Shown: positions 23,315-36,327, numbered from the stretch's first letter. The stretch: 64,000 nt of DNA from Diabrotica undecimpunctata (GCF_040954645.1 NC_092806.1:135298976-135362975), one strand, 5' to 3'. A program made the numbers and translations. Notes: generated by a model from the sequence alone, not told the origin.

Positions 23315-24710
23315 AGAAGTGCTGCTTCAAGTATTTAAATTATGTTGTTCAATCACATTGAAAGAACCAGCAGCGTGATATAAACCCGTGATCTTCTGGA
23401 TTACCTTTGTGGATGAAAAACAGCTTGTTTGAAGATCTATAATGTTCTTTCTGTTTTGAACTATTTTCATAATACGATCTGCTTTTCTACATTTTTATCT
23501 GCAAAAAAATGCTTTGAAAGTAACTTCTTTAAGTTATTATATTTTTTCAAAATGACACTTATAATATTTCTAAAATAAATGTTCGATACTAAATTTGAAT
23601 ACTACCTGTAAATAAATATTACTGTTTTTTTATTCTTAATATAAATTAGTACTGTCGCAAGTTTCACTTTTAGTAACAAAAATTCAGAGGATTGGCTCTG
23701 AACAGAGTAATGACAAGAAACAAATAAATTATAAAGCATTTTTATATCTTTTATGACACTCTCAAATTTGGCTGCTGTAAATCTTTCAATATTTTAAACT
23801 TTAGTATGAGAATACTATGTATAAAAATTAAATGTTTTTATTGCCAAGACTGCAATTCTCTTGAACACCAAATAAGGAAGAAATGTGTCTAAGAGATTTA
23901 TAATAAAACATTTCCCATTTGCCGCGAACATTTTGGCTCACATTGTGTACCTACCATAAAATAGAGTTTCTGTAGGTGAAGTATGAATTAAAACAATTGT
24001 TATTTACTTATTAGACTTATGTTATTAATATTTTATAAGTGTTTTTTGCAAAATATTAATAAACCATGTCTTTACTTCTGTGTTGAGGTTATGTTTGAAA
24101 TTTTAATAATAATAGGTATAATAAGATTAATAATAAAAATCTAACTACAGAATATTTATAATTAAAACGAAACACTTACCTTCATGAACGAAAAAAATGT
24201 ATTTATTACACCATACATAAACTGACAGAGAAAAGTTGTTTACAAGCCGAATAATGCAAGACTGGCCAAAAGTATCCGTTAGAACGTTAACATTGCATAA
24301 TTTTGTATCATGAAAACAAAGTGTAAATTGTTTAAAATGCTTTTTATTTTAAACAGATAAAATGTATAATACGCCATCTGTACATGTAACTGCCGTAAAC
24401 AAAATTGTTTTAAGCACCACTATGCAATATATATTCTGCCATATGAAATGACTAACACGGCTTTAAGGCTCTAATACCTGAAAGTAAAATTGACTTATTT
24501 GCTAGAAGTAAACTTGTTAGGTGTGTTATACGACAGATAACATATTTTTGGACTAAAATTTGGAGCATAAGACACAGTGCTTTCAAAACCATCCTAAAAA
24601 TAAAATGTTTAATACGCCAAAAAAGTAGTTCAAACAGCCTAAATTCCCTTTGTACATACATAGAAAAATTCGCTGAATCTTATGGTGTATAAAGTCTATT
24701 TTGCAAAAAG

Positions 24711-24743
24711 TGGCGTATTATACATTTTACCTTTCAAGCGTCG
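24711..24743 (-). repeat. Right terminal inverted repeat of the 4.4-kb transposon
   Basis: Inverse partner of 20370-20402. Its inner TAATACGCCA word is also part of the subterminal repeats at 24359-24376 and 24602-24619, which makes that word a candidate transposase-binding site. Confidence 0.9.
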
Positions 24744-24747
24744 ATAT

Positions 24748-25391
24748 TTTTGTTTATTTAAAAAGAAACCGAATACACATAGTACAAATTATACACTACA
24801 CCGCTAAGAAGGTCACTCCCTAGTCATTGCTACTTTGGTGGCAATAAAATCACACTTCTAATTATATTTACACTACTGTTTGGGTTTTACTCTGTCGGTA
24901 AAACTGAGATGGTTACATCTTTGTAACTCAAGAACGTGTTTGTTTTCCTTTTATATCAGAAAAAATCAGGTGACATTCCTTAGCCTCGAATCTTAATTAA
25001 AAAAAAAAGAAAGAGTCAGCAGAGTATACCTACTATGTCGTTTACAGAGCCGGGCTGATCGTCTTGCGTAATGCGGATTTCGCAATATTGTAAATATTAG
25101 CTATGTAATAACAATTAGATTGATTTTGTTTAATATCGTAATTACAAACAACTGCGCTTCTACTGATAAGGATTCTGGTGATTTGCTACTTATAATCAAG
25201 TTGACGGTACCCTAGTCAAAAGCCAAGTTCAAAATAAACATATCAGAGAAACTATAGTGAAAATATTAAATACAAACAAAAAGAATATAATGTAACGAGA
25301 AAAATGTCACGACGGAACACGTTAAATTTGTCTACCTGAGTAGATAGGTACACGTCTTGACTTTGTTATTTTTATAATACACCAAGGAAGG

Positions 25392-25393
<2 letters not shown>
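24748..25393. other. AT-rich stretch without recognised genes
   Basis: Nothing recognised. Confidence 0.5.

Positions 25394-25467
<74 letters not shown>
25394..25467. repeat. (AT)n microsatellite
   Basis: About 36 AT units, just upstream of a Penelope-like remnant. Confidence 0.95.
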
Positions 25468-25469
<2 letters not shown>

Positions 25470-25589
25470 TTCTAATAATATAACAACCTATCTAGAGAAA
25501 ACAACAAAATTCATCATCAATAAAACTTCCGATCCTATTGACATAAAACAAACTTTAATTCCTTGTGTAAAATCTTCTAGAACATCTCG

Positions 25590-26560
25590 AACACAATGGC
25601 CCTAAAATTCACAAAATCGATATTCCCTCTACGTCCCATTGTTACTGCATACACCTGCCCTACGCTACCATTGGCAAAATACTTGACCAAAACCCTACAA
25701 CCTCTCGCCGAAAATGCTTTATCCTTCGTCAAAAATTTAATCTTATCGAACTTCTTAAACAATATCCTATCTCACCCTCAGAAATTCTAGTAAGTTTAGA
25801 CATAGTTTCACTTTTTACAAACATTCCTATAGATGAAATCCTAAATATTCCGGTATATACCCTAGTATCCAGTTGATGATGAAAATGATTCATTTCTACA
25901 GTTCCTCTACGTTCTTATTCAGGAAACTCATACACTCATACCAACTTCTTGCATGCCAACTCCCATCATCCACCGTTTCAAATTAATTTAGTCATTAATA
26001 CCCTTGTTTCCAGATCAATAGGCCTTTGCAATGATTCAAGAAGATCCACTGAGCTCTCTTCTTTAAAATAAGCCCTCATTCAAAATGATTACCACGAAAG
26101 TCATATCAATATGAGCATCCAGTTACATCAATATTCCACTGAATCCCAATCGAAAGAATTAGATCCTCATCATACGAAAGCTTTTCTTCCTCACATCAAA
26201 GATAATAAAGAAAATATTTACCCCCAACAAAAACTTTTATTTCTTGTTCGATCCGTCAAAGATAATTATAAATTAAATCTTAGGCCAAACCAATCGTAGA
26301 ATCAAAAATAGGATTCAATTGCAGCTCTACGTCAACATCATCTCCATACAGATTACACAATTTATTTTGAAAATCCCCTATCCGTTTAATAAATCAAGAA
26401 TTATTCGAGAATTCATAGAGATCGAAAAACGCTCGAATTGTCTCAATAAAAAATATGACGACATCCCCCGTCCCAAGCAACAGTAATGCAGTTAACAGTG
26501 TACACGTGATCTGGGGTCTCAGGAGATTGAGACCTTAGAATATCCCTGATTAGGGCTCCA
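25590..26560 (+). pseudogene. Penelope-like element remnant (RT part plus 3' part)
   Basis: The first 300 bases carry RT motifs of Penelope-like elements. FPLRPIVTAYTCPTLPLAKY (near 25625-25685) corresponds to the usual KIHKxxxPLRPIVS block. After a frameshift comes SEILVSLDIVSLFTNIPIDE (near 25780-25840), with the palm Asp of the family's first catalytic box. The following palm is degraded. The 3' part (26400-26480: REFIEIEKRSNCLNKKYDD) matches the segment after the GIY-YIG domain, and is similar to 51360-51420. The GIY-YIG core itself is not visible. Confidence 0.7.
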
Positions 26561-27759
26561 GAGAGGGCAAACGTTTATTACCTTTCCGTTGATTCTTTCA
26601 TTTTTTGGGGCACATAAAATGAACTTCAAGGCTTTGCCAAAACTTATACTTTTATTATTTTAATATCCAGTTATATTAAAATAACTGGGAAAACAAATAT
26701 ATTGCCAAACCGTTTATAAATCCTTAGTATCACTCACTCACAAATTAAACTATATAGTACAGTTTTACAGTTTAAATAATAAATAGTATTTTTCAGTTTT
26801 TTACGTATAGAAACCACTAATTACACAGAATATCCGTCCATAATGTAGTTCTTTGTATGCTAACATTTAGAGAAAGCAATTATCTATTTAGATGTGGCAA
26901 TGTGTCGAGATACGAGAAAAGGAAAACGAGAGAAAGAACTCCGTAAAGCTCTCGTCTTCGGGTAAACTATAATCTCCATCTTAATCCCATTTCGAATGCA
27001 ATAAGGATGAAATTATGGTTGTCTTGTTTATTAAAACAGGATGCTTCTAGTGATTAAGGAAGTGCTGGAAGATATTTCGTATGGATAGCATATTAAATTA
27101 TAATAAAGAAGGTAGGAATGCAACTGTACTGTAAACAAATTAGCTACTTCTATGCAAAATAATGTGAATGTGTGGCTGAAAAATATTATATCAATTTTGC
27201 TTTAAAAGGACAACTAAATTAAGAAGATTTCCGGATAATCCGAAAAAATATACAATTAAAATTAACCGTTTATAATTACAATCTTCTACTTCTTTAAGTG
27301 CTTTGTTACGGAGGTAGGCCATCATCATAGTCCCTCTAACTTTCTAAGTAACTACTACGGTTCTTTTGAGCTACAATCATACCATTCTCATAAAATATTT
27401 ACGAAGAAGTCATTCTTTGACTGGATATAGATTTTTTGCCGGATCTGGTTATGTATCTATGATGTTATGGACAATGCTAGTTCTCGACTATAAAAAGCGT
27501 TGTAATAGTAGTGGCAAAAATAGAAAGATACCAAAAGATCCTCTAGAAGAAGAGTTTTATAATATTGCTGAGAAACACAAGGAAATGTTTAAAAAGTAGT
27601 TTTAAAATGAAACAATACGACCGGTTCATGTGATCGATATTTCGACGCTTCCTTACCGCCAGCTTAATCCAATATATTTGATTTATACGGGATCAAGTTA
27701 AGGGAAAAGTTGTCCAAAAAAATACTGCTTTCAAAAGTTGTTATTCAACTCTTTCAATC
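26561..27759. other. Unassigned stretch
   Basis: A 77-codon frame at 27366-27599 (+) ends in a Lys/Glu-rich piece (EEEFYNIAEKHKEMFKK) that looks protein-like, but no family can be named. The rest is AT-rich. Confidence 0.35.
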
Positions 27760-29250
27760 GTCATCATCATCATGCAACCTCTTCTGTCCACTGCTGGACA
27801 TAGGTCTCTCCCATTTTTCGCCACTCTTCACAGTTATGTGCGTCTTTTTGGCATTTCTTGGATATTCGTTTAATATCATCAATCCAGCGTATTGGTGGTC
27901 GTCCTCTACTGCGTCTGTCTTCTCTAGGGCGACAGCCAATTAGTTTTCTGGCCCATCTTGAGTTTTTTAGTCTAGCTATTTGACCTGCCCAATGCCATTT
28001 CAGCTTGGCTATAAGTTCGACGACATCAGTGATACCTGTTCTTTTCCTTAGGTCTTGATTTCTTATTTTGTCTTTTTTTGTCACGCCGAGAATCGATCTT
28101 TCCAAGCGCCGTTGTGCCACTCGCATTTTTAGTGCTGTTGTTTTTGTGAGAGTGCTCCGTATGTCATAATAGGAAGAACGCATTGGTCAAATGTTTTCGG
28201 TTTCATAGCTATCGGGATGTTGCTCTTAAAGATGTCTCTTAGTGAACCATATGCCGCCCAAGCAAGTGTTATTCGTCGTTGAAATTCACAGGTCTGATTA
28301 TCCTTGCTTATTCTGATTTCATGCCCGAGATATATGTACTTTTCTGTCAATTCTACCACTTGATTTTGGATGGTTAGGTGTTCGCTGGGAACCAAATTTG
28401 TCATAAATTTGGTCTTACTGATGTTCAATTTTTAGACCTATTGTTGAAGATACGTTTTCTAATTCTTGAAACATTTGTTGTGCTTCACGCAGAACTTCGG
28501 TAATCAGTACTATATCGTCGGTAAAACGCAGATGATTGAGCATTTCCCCGTCTATTTTTATTCCTCTATTTTCCCACTTTAGCATTTTAAAGGTGTATTC
28601 GAGAACCGTTATAAATAATTTAGGCGAGAGATATCCCACACCTCGCTTTATATGAATTTCTCTGGTGGTATCATGTACTTTTACCCGCATTGTGGCGTTT
28701 TGGTAAAATGTTTGTACTAACTTTGTAAGGCGGTAGTCTATTCTACTATTGTTCACAGTAGTTATAATGTTGTCTAATTCCACGGCATCGAAGGCTTTGT
28801 GAAAGTCTATGAATACAAGTACCAGTGATCTGTTATATTTTATCGATTTTTCTATTAAGGTTTTTACTGTTTGTAGGTGATCGTTTGTTTCGAATTTTGA
28901 GCGGAAGCCAGCTTGTTCCCGGGGTTGGTAGAAATCCAACTTTTTTTTCTAGTCTTGTAATTATTCGGGTAAACATTTTATAGACGTGGTTTAATAAGCT
29001 GATTGGTCTATAGTTTTCTAGGTGCGCCATGTCTCCTTTCTTGTGTAGTAAAATTGTTACTGCAGTGTTACATGTTTCCGGTATGCAACAATCTGTTAGA
29101 CTATGGTTAAACAAAATTTTTATTTGGTTGAGAAGGGCAAGTCCGCCCATCTTTATAGGTTGTATTACGACTCCATCTTCTCCTGGTGCTTTGTTGTTTT
29201 TCATCTTTTTCATTGCGTCTTGGATTTCGTACTGTAAGTCAAGTGAGTCT
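27760..29250 (-). pseudogene. RTE-like reverse transcriptase, 5'-truncated, nearly full RT and C-terminus
   Basis: Read leftwards from 29250: KMKNNKAPGEDGV (RT entry), LHKKGDMAHLENYRPISLL (fingers), a VFIDFHKAFDAVELDNI block (palm, near 28790), RGVGYLSPKLFITVLEYTFK, then HLRFTDDIVLITEV (near 28500-28545). The thumb is KYIYLGHEIRISKDNQ, and the C-terminal domain is LRKRTGITDVVELIAKLKW and WAGQIARL, ending YVQQWTEEVA. A CATGATGATGATGA tail follows the stop. The catalytic box reads FTDD where active copies have FADD. There are frameshifts near 28140, 28430 and 28850-28930, so it is inactive. Confidence 0.85.
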
Positions 29251-29253
29251 TCT

Positions 29254-29480
29254 TCAAGTGCCATCTCCGCGGCGGAGGTCGGCAATCATCATAGCTATTC
29301 GGACTTTTGAGACGGCTGCTCTGAAAAGTTCATTTGATGTACATCCGTACCACTCTCTCAGGTTGCGCAGCCATGACATTCTACGCCTCCCTATGCTTCT
29401 CTTTCCTTGGATCTTTCCCTGCATAATCAGTTGGAGCAAGGTGTATTTCTCTCCACGTGTAATATGTCCGAGATATTCTA
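29254..29480 (-). pseudogene. 3' end of a GAAGAA-tailed non-LTR element
   Basis: The frame encodes the C-terminus IQGKRSIGRRRMSWLRNLRE, then CTSNELFRAAVSKVRIAMMI, and ends in GDGT-stop followed by an AAGAAGA tail. It is the same family as the long copy at 41454-44043 and the copies at 48162-48979 and 55338-55960. It abuts the RTE-like copy at its 3' tail; the RTE-like copy seems to begin right after the tail. Confidence 0.75.
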
Positions 29481-31869
29481 ATTTTCTTGTTTTTATTGAA
29501 TTTTATTGAATAAGTGAGTACTTAAAGGTAATTGGAAAAAATGTATTACGCCTGTTATGAATAAAATCTCAAGAGGGACTAATTACATTTCTTAATTATT
29601 ATAAATAAATTAGCTGCGAAGTTAAACAAATCCCTACTTTTTAACCAATCGCCCTAAAATAACTTTTTTTTATTTAAATTCGTCTACAAGTAAGAATTAT
29701 TCCAATTTTTTATAAATTAAAAATAACAGCAATTTTTCGAAGGATTTTTGGTTAGAAAAATTAATTTTTTTTATGTGCATATTAAAAATAAAAGTCTTCA
29801 CCTTTCATTTGGTAGTCGTAGAATGACCGTATCTTCATTATTTTTTTGTCTTATTGTCTTGTTATTAAAAAATGACCTCTGGCATAAAAAATATGAATCT
29901 AATTGATAGATCGATCTGAAATTTTGAGGGTCTGTGAAAAACTCATCAAATACCTGGTTATTGGGAAGTTCTGAGAAATACTTATTTACCTGGACTAATA
30001 TTTGCACTTTATTTGAGTGACTGGAGAAACAAAACAGATGTAATGCTTATATCAAGTTTTATTTTAAATTTGGTGATACACCCTGTATGTATTTTGATAA
30101 TTAATGGTAATTTAATACTGTGCATACACTACATACTGCAGACTTGAACGTTATTACATAAATAAACGAAAAAAACCTACGTAAAAAGGTAAAACTCCCT
30201 GGAGTTGTTCATTCTAATCGCATTAATAAATGCCGTACGTTTTATGTTAATCACATTTTATTCTAATGGCTCGTAATCCTTTTATCTCCTTAAAGAAACA
30301 GGTAAATGGATTTCCATTATGATAGGCCCTTAGTGACAGAAAGCCGGGGTGTCGAAACAGGTTTAGTCACAGAGAATTAGTTGTAATCTTTTTCATTCAT
30401 GGATGAAACGAGGAATCGTTAATTCATAAAAGATTTTATGAAACAAATTAGAAAACAAACATCTTTTTCTTCTGGCTATTTTAGAGAATGTGTCAAATAA
30501 TTTATAGCTCACTTTTAATATTTATTAGAATCACGGTGCATGAAACAAAAAGGAAATTTCTCGGGCATGTCAAAAACAACTAAGAGTTCGGCTTGTGATT
30601 CGTTATTTTTGTTATGTGACAATGATATATATGTTGCAACTGTTCCATGACGTACATTTCATCTTAAATCAAATTTAAATGTTTTCAAATAAAACCAAAA
30701 ATCAGGATATTTGAAACACTAGAAGATAAAAGATATGTAATGATGTATACCTGAAGAAAAGTTGAGTTTTAGGTACCGTAGTCCACAGTCACGGCAAAAA
30801 AAACGAACAAAGATTAAACATAAGTCCAGAGCAAAGCCAACAAAAAGATGGAAAAGTGATAAAATAAAGAGAAAAAAGGTATGAAATCTGATCGAAAAGA
30901 TAATCAGAGTAAAAAGCTGATGTATAGCAATGTCATTTATGGTAAATGACATATTTCTCCACTCTTTCAAGTGGCGAAATGATTGGAAGCTCGTCATTCA
31001 TTCAGTGACGTATCTGCGAGGAGTTACTTCCGCTAAGCGTTATTTAGTTGGTATCTGCTATTAGAGATGGCGTTTCTTCTAATTTGGTAAGTGGAAAACG
31101 ACTATCAAGAATTTGTCAATTACAAAATAGATTGGCTCTAAAGCAGAGATGTATAAACGACTTTCGATCTGTATGTCGAAAGGCTAGATAATAAACAAAT
31201 TTGTCTTGTCAAAAATATATTTGGTAAAAAGTAAATGCCACAAAAGAACAACTTAAAAACAAGATTTTAAAGAAATTAGGAGTTTACTTCTTTAGTAATT
31301 GGGGATAATAAATACATTTTTAACGATCACTGAGTTTCAAATCAGATAACCCACTCTAAATTAAAAAATGGATGTTATCTCATGCAAATAGACTCATCAA
31401 GATATTTCAAAGAACAGATTAGCTATCAACTATCTAGTCGGGTAAATATATAAACCAAGTCTTTCAGAAAAATATTTTGTAAACTTAGATGTTTATCAGA
31501 AAACAATAAGCAACACTTTTTTTTATTTAAGGTTATCAAAGTAGATGGCGCCTTTTAAAATATTAGGATTGTAGGAAACATTGGATAAGATCTGATTAAA
31601 ACGTAATGTCATACTTAAACCAGTGACGAAAAATTTCAAAATTATTTGAAATTTTCTTGCCTCTTATCTAGAAATGTTGCAGTAATTTTAATAAACCAAT
31701 AATGTGGTACCTGCCTAATCTGTATACGTATAAAATATTATATTATCATTAAGAAGCACCAAGTTTCTTAAAAAGGATTAAAATTTCCAATCGATAAAAA
31801 ATTTCTTATTGTGAATTCCTTTAGTTAAGATTTGCTGTTAAATAAATATTTATTAAATACACATTATTT
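29481..31869. other. AT-rich stretch without recognised genes
   Basis: A single GATACACCCTGTATG word (about 30075) resembles MITE termini like that at 3043, but no partner end was found. Otherwise nothing. Confidence 0.4.
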
Positions 31870-32348
31870 ACAGCAATAAATTATTTCTTGGCGAAAGGCT
31901 TCGGCAATAAATTAGCAATCAATTCCTTGCGGTTCGCTTTTTGGCCGATATCTCAGTTTTTCCGGGGGTGTGTTTTGAGCTAGGGGGTGATGGGATAGTT
32001 TTTGAGGATTGGTTAATATACCAATCAGCAGCAATTAATTAGCAATAAAATATGCCGCCAAGATGAACGCTGTAACCCTTTTCCTTGCCGACATATAGCT
32101 ACGGCTATGCTAGCTTCACCATAGTTAGCATAATCATTGTTTTTCGAAAACGGTTGCAGCAATAAATTATTTGCGGTTCGCTTTTTGGTCGATATCTCGG
32201 TTTTCCGGGGTGTGTTTTGAGCTAGGGAATCATGGGGTAGCTTCTGGTGATTGGTTAGCTAGCTGGGTAGCTTTACCGTAAAGTTAGCATACCCACTGTT
32301 TCTCGGAAACAGCTGAAGCAATGATTTTTTCTCTCTCCGTAATAAATT
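31870..32348. repeat. Two-copy repeat with 244-bp spacing
   Basis: GGTTCGCTTTTTGG followed by TCGATATCTC and GTGTGTTTTGAGCTAGGG-like words occur at 31931 and again at 32175. Each is preceded by AATAAATTA/GCAAT words and followed by a TTAGCATA...CACTGTTT-like part. A further fragment (AATAAATTAGCAAT) follows the insertion at 32757. The unit has no coding potential; its origin is unknown. Confidence 0.7.
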
Positions 32349-32358
32349 ATTAGCAATA

Positions 32359-32762
32359 TTGTGTTACAGATATTGGTTGAAATATTGGGCAATACCAAGT
32401 CAGAAAAAAGAAATCATTGGTTTATGGGCTATGGCGTCGAAGATACAACTTTGAAGTATATGAGTTATACAATGATCCAGATATTGTGAAATTCGTTAAA
32501 ATGCAGAGACTTAGATGGGTTGGACACATTGCTAGGATGTCAGATCACGAATACACGAAGAGATTAACATTTTCAAAACCAGAGGGCATAAGAAGCCGAG
32601 GACGATCACGAATGAGATGCATTGATGGTGTGGAAGAAGACCTACAGATCCTAAGGGTCAGAAGATGGAGGGAAGTTTCCAGGAATCGATAGGAGTGGCG
32701 ACTTCTTTGTGAGCAGGCCAAGATCCACAACGGATTGTCGAGCGACTTATGATGATGAATAA
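32359..32762 (+). mobile_element. 5'-truncated non-LTR 3' end inserted in the repeat, 10-bp target duplication
   Basis: ATTAGCAATA lies directly on both sides (32349-32358 and 32763-32772). The insertion encodes a C-terminal domain: RRRYNFEVYELYNDPDIVKF, MQRLRWVGHIARMSDHEYTK, then a CIDGVEEDLQILRVRRWREV terminus, and ends in a GATGATGA tail. Only about 400 bases of the element were inserted or kept. Confidence 0.75.
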
Positions 32763-32772
32763 ATTAGCAATA

Positions 32773-34149
32773 CATTATAGCGTTGGTCTGAATTTGGCCT
32801 TATAAAATGGATATGCTAACTTTACAGAGATACTAGATTTTGCGGTATTGATTAGATATTTTACTTCTTCCACTTTCTTGTGGCTCCATAGTTGTGCAAT
32901 TGTATAATTTCTGTCATAATTTTTCATTTGTTCTAGTCAGTTGATTCTGTTGTTATTACTGAGTTGATTAAAAAATCATTCCCGCCTGAAAAGCCTGTTC
33001 CTCTGCTTGACTATGAGGCACTAAATCGCAGATGGCAAACACTTTTTGGAGCCTACCAAAGAACTCATTTGGAGCCTTTCAAAAGCATTTGGTATGTAGC
33101 CACTACACCTAGAATTCTAAATTCTAGTAGAATGCTAGAGGATCCTAAGAAATTATAGAGTTCTAGAATGGGTAAGTACCTATCTTATAATATCCTCCCG
33201 AAAAGTAGTATATTTATTTTCTTTTTTGCTTTAATTCTATTCCCGTAAGTATATGGTTTTTACTAAGTTATGTGGATTCTATATAAAGTAAAACAAACAA
33301 GTTGATTTGCATACTACCAAATGCTTTCTTTAAATCCGTTAGGTACATATTAAACAATTCTGATTAAAACAATCTTTTACATTTATTTCGACTTTTACTT
33401 GTATAAAAATATTTCAAACATTCCTTACGAAAGAATATATTATACTTTTTTTTCGCCAATTTTCCAATACCTCTAAAGAAAAACCAGAATGAAATAACGA
33501 TTTTAGACTAATACTATTTTGAATCGAATCTTATCCACTCAAAATTCATAACCTTAACAAGGCCTCTCGAGTTTTGTTGATTCGCTTACCATACCAAGTT
33601 TTAGATATATCTTTTATTTAAATTTAACACAAGTAACATATATTAAAGAACAGACGTTGTAATAAAATTAAATTCGAGTTCCTCCTTTTCTCATTCAATG
33701 GAAACGGAGAATCTGTTTTTAATGTCAACAGTATTGATTGTTTGCTGTCATGGCAATATGCATTTTATTTATGGCATTGCAGAAAAGTTCGATAGGTGAA
33801 TTTACAAGGTTGATTCGGAATTGAGTGTTGCAATTAGTGTTGAGCAGATATTTTAGGATGAAAAATAACTTACAAATAAAAAATTCTGTTTTTTCCTTCT
33901 TCAAAATTACTTATCTAGAACGATTTAACCTAATATATAAATAATACCTGAAGAATTGACATTTTTGTTGCTTCCCAAAAAGCCAATGTAAAGGAGTGCA
34001 ATGAACATCTCATCATAGCCTTAATGAGCCATGCCTTGAAATTATATATTTTTAAAAGTAATCCACGATAGAATACAAAGAAAATAGACGAAGACATACT
34101 TAAGTAATACCAAATGGGATTTAGGATAGGTCTGAAGACCTGAGATGCA
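32773..34149. other. AT-rich stretch without recognised genes
   Basis: A 64-codon frame at 32964-33158 (+) has no recognised motif and is not called. Confidence 0.4.
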
Positions 34150-34535
34150 CTGTTTGCAGTGAATGTTCTTTCGCAGGGATGCCTAGATAAGAATCAGGAA
34201 TTCTATACCTGTTTCACTGATTTCGAGAAGGCTTATAGACCAGATGTGCGTGTGGTGCGCCAAGGGTGTAGTACTTAAAAAGTATTACTCTACTTCCTAC
34301 TAAGGAAGGTGACAAACTGGTTTGTACGTGTCAGTATAAAGTTATGAACGATCCATCACTACTTCTATAGCTCATAACACAGAGCAAGATCGCCGGAAGA
34401 AGGTTCAGGTCGAAGAAGAACATTCTGGCTCCGAAATCACCAAGAGTGGTAACCTAAGACACTAGCTGATCTATTTTCTAAAAAATTGTTATAACCAATA
34501 GGGTCAATGTCTAATAATCAGAAATGGTATTAAAA
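34150..34535 (+). pseudogene. Internally deleted non-LTR element (RT start joined to 3' end)
   Basis: The left part encodes QEFYTCFTDFEKAYRPDVR (RT palm entry with the Asp of the first catalytic box, near 34195-34255). The right part (34400-34520) encodes a degenerate RRRTFWLRNHQEW terminus like that of the GAAGAA-tailed family. It ends in AAAAAAGAAGAAGAAAC. Most of the RT is missing between them. Confidence 0.6.
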
Positions 34536-34629
34536 AAGAAGAAGAAACTTTACATATTATCTGGTACAGCACTATACGGATTCGGCCTGACGAAGTTTTT
34601 CCAGTTTACTGAAATTTCCTCTTGACCAT

Positions 34630-35460
34630 TTTTTGCTTTGGTCCCAAATATCAATAAGCTTATAGTAAACTATTGGGGCACGCCCCTAGACTACATGTCA
34701 AAGAAGTATGCCTTTCTGAATAAATTTATTACAAACGTAAATTGCAGAAAAAATTGGACAAACAAACCAGTTCTAAAAGTTATAAGCTACACAAGAATCT
34801 CTCAACAGAGCAAAAGAAATAGGAATAAGGCAAAGAAATGTGTACGGATCTAGTACTCAGAAAGCCTAAGAAAAATGCCAAAAGTCTTTTCAGTGAAATT
34901 ACCTAAAAACATCAAATTAACTAAAAAAGGCAAATTACATACAGGCAGAAAGGCACCTACAGAAATGGAAGGAAACGAAAGTGCTGATGAGCTAGGCAAA
35001 AAAATCTTTTATAGGATCATGATCCCTTTACGGAATTATTAACAGCTTAATCCGAACAAATTGAAAGAGAAGGTAACAAATTATGGTAACATTGAGAAAA
35101 CTAAAAAAATTAAACAATCAAAAATACTTCTAGAGACCTATAACCATAGACGATTTAAAGATTGCATTAGTTTAAACAAAAAAGGGACTTTTGACTTAGA
35201 AAGCACCTAAAAGCATTGAATGTAGTAAATGTCACAAAAAACAGACTATGAGGTAGAGAATGAAACCTCTATACACATGCTCTCAACTGCTGTGCCCTAA
35301 GGAACTCCAGACCACGTTATTTATGGGAGCACATGAGGTAGAAAAGCTTCCTCGGACTTTGCGAGGTGCTGTAACGACAAGAAAACTATCAGAGAGGACA
35401 GGAAAAGGGTAAAAATAGCTCTTATAGGCTGCAGCGTGAAACTTCTTCTTTGAGGGACCC
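34630..35460 (+). pseudogene. Non-LTR C-terminal remnant with RNase H-like part
   Basis: An EMEGNESADELGKK motif (near 34965-35000) matches the GNExADELAR block of the RNase H domain found in R1/I/Jockey-type retroelements. It is followed by a basic region and, near 35215-35300, a degraded Cys-containing CSKCHKK segment like the C-terminal zinc knuckle of such elements. There are many stops. The clade cannot be fixed. Confidence 0.55.
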
Positions 35461-36320
35461 CTCAAAGTAAAAACAGTAACATTAGTTAATCATGGATGTT
35501 TCCAATACAGTATCCATTAAGCTCCAGTAGCCTCTAAGCAAGAAGTGACAAAAATTATAGTACTACAGTCTGCATGTAAAAGGGGTCCCAGAAAAAATAT
35601 ACTACGAGCACTCCACTATATAAATGTTATTACACTATTATATTTTGATAAATTATGATTATCATTATATCTATTTTGTGTTGCCTTACCAATTATGCTG
35701 TACCTAAGTAACTTAAAAAATTTGAATTTGACGAAATACTAATAGCAATTATAAATGCAATGTTTTAGCGATTGAGCAAGCAAACTGGTTGAGAAAAAAC
35801 AAACATGTACGCATATAGGTATCACGTTTATAAACCCTTTTTGTTAAATATATATATTTTCTTCAATAATCATATTTTATCATAATACAATCGAAGGGTG
35901 ACAGCAACGATGGTCAGTAACGGTAATATTATTCTTTTTCTCTACAAATTGTATTTTTCGCTCATCAAAGACTATGCCCCTGTAGGGTTCAGCAATAATA
36001 CCAAATATAAGATACTAACAAATCTCTTCAAAATGATAACAAGATTTATTAAGTAAATAAAGCACTTCACAGACCATACATGAAAAAAACTATAAACTTT
36101 TATTTGAATCTTATAAATTTAATTTAGAAAACGAAAATCTTAGTTATATTTTCTGGTAAAAAAGTATAAGCAATAGAACTATTGAAATATTTTCAAAATG
36201 AGAGATTACATTGCATATATTATTAGAAGTTCAGAATCGATGTAATAATATATATATACTGTAACAATTTTAAAATATTTGTTTTGGTTTGAATATTTGT
36301 TATTTTTAATATATGCCTTT
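35461..36320. other. AT-rich stretch next to the host exon
   Basis: No coding or element motif. It directly follows the splice donor of the host exon on the minus strand and would be the start of its intron. Confidence 0.5.
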
Positions 36321-36327
36321 TACTCAC

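Larger units (their letters stand above)
20370..24743 (-). mobile_element. 4.4-kb cut-and-paste DNA transposon (possibly Sola-like)
   Basis: The ends are 33-base inverted repeats (20370-20402 and 24711-24743): CGACGCTTGAAAGGTAAAA, then four variable bases, then TAATACGCCA. They are flanked by ATAT on both sides (20366-20369, 24744-24747), consistent with a 4-bp target duplication. The palindromic ATAT could instead belong to the repeat. Between them lies one broken transposase gene on the minus strand (20959-23314). Subterminal copies of AAAATGTxTAATACGCCA occur at 24359-24376 and 24602-24619, and a relative on the left near 20573-20590. The 4-bp duplication and protein type suggest the Sola superfamily; this name is from memory and not checked. 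Confidence 0.75.

Noticed and set aside
27366..27599. 77-codon frame ending EEEFYNIAEKHKEMFKK
   Set aside because: Looks protein-like, but no family could be named and no flanking element ends or splice sites support it.
30070..30090. Single MITE-like terminus GATACACCCTGTATG
   Set aside because: No inverted partner was found within a plausible distance.
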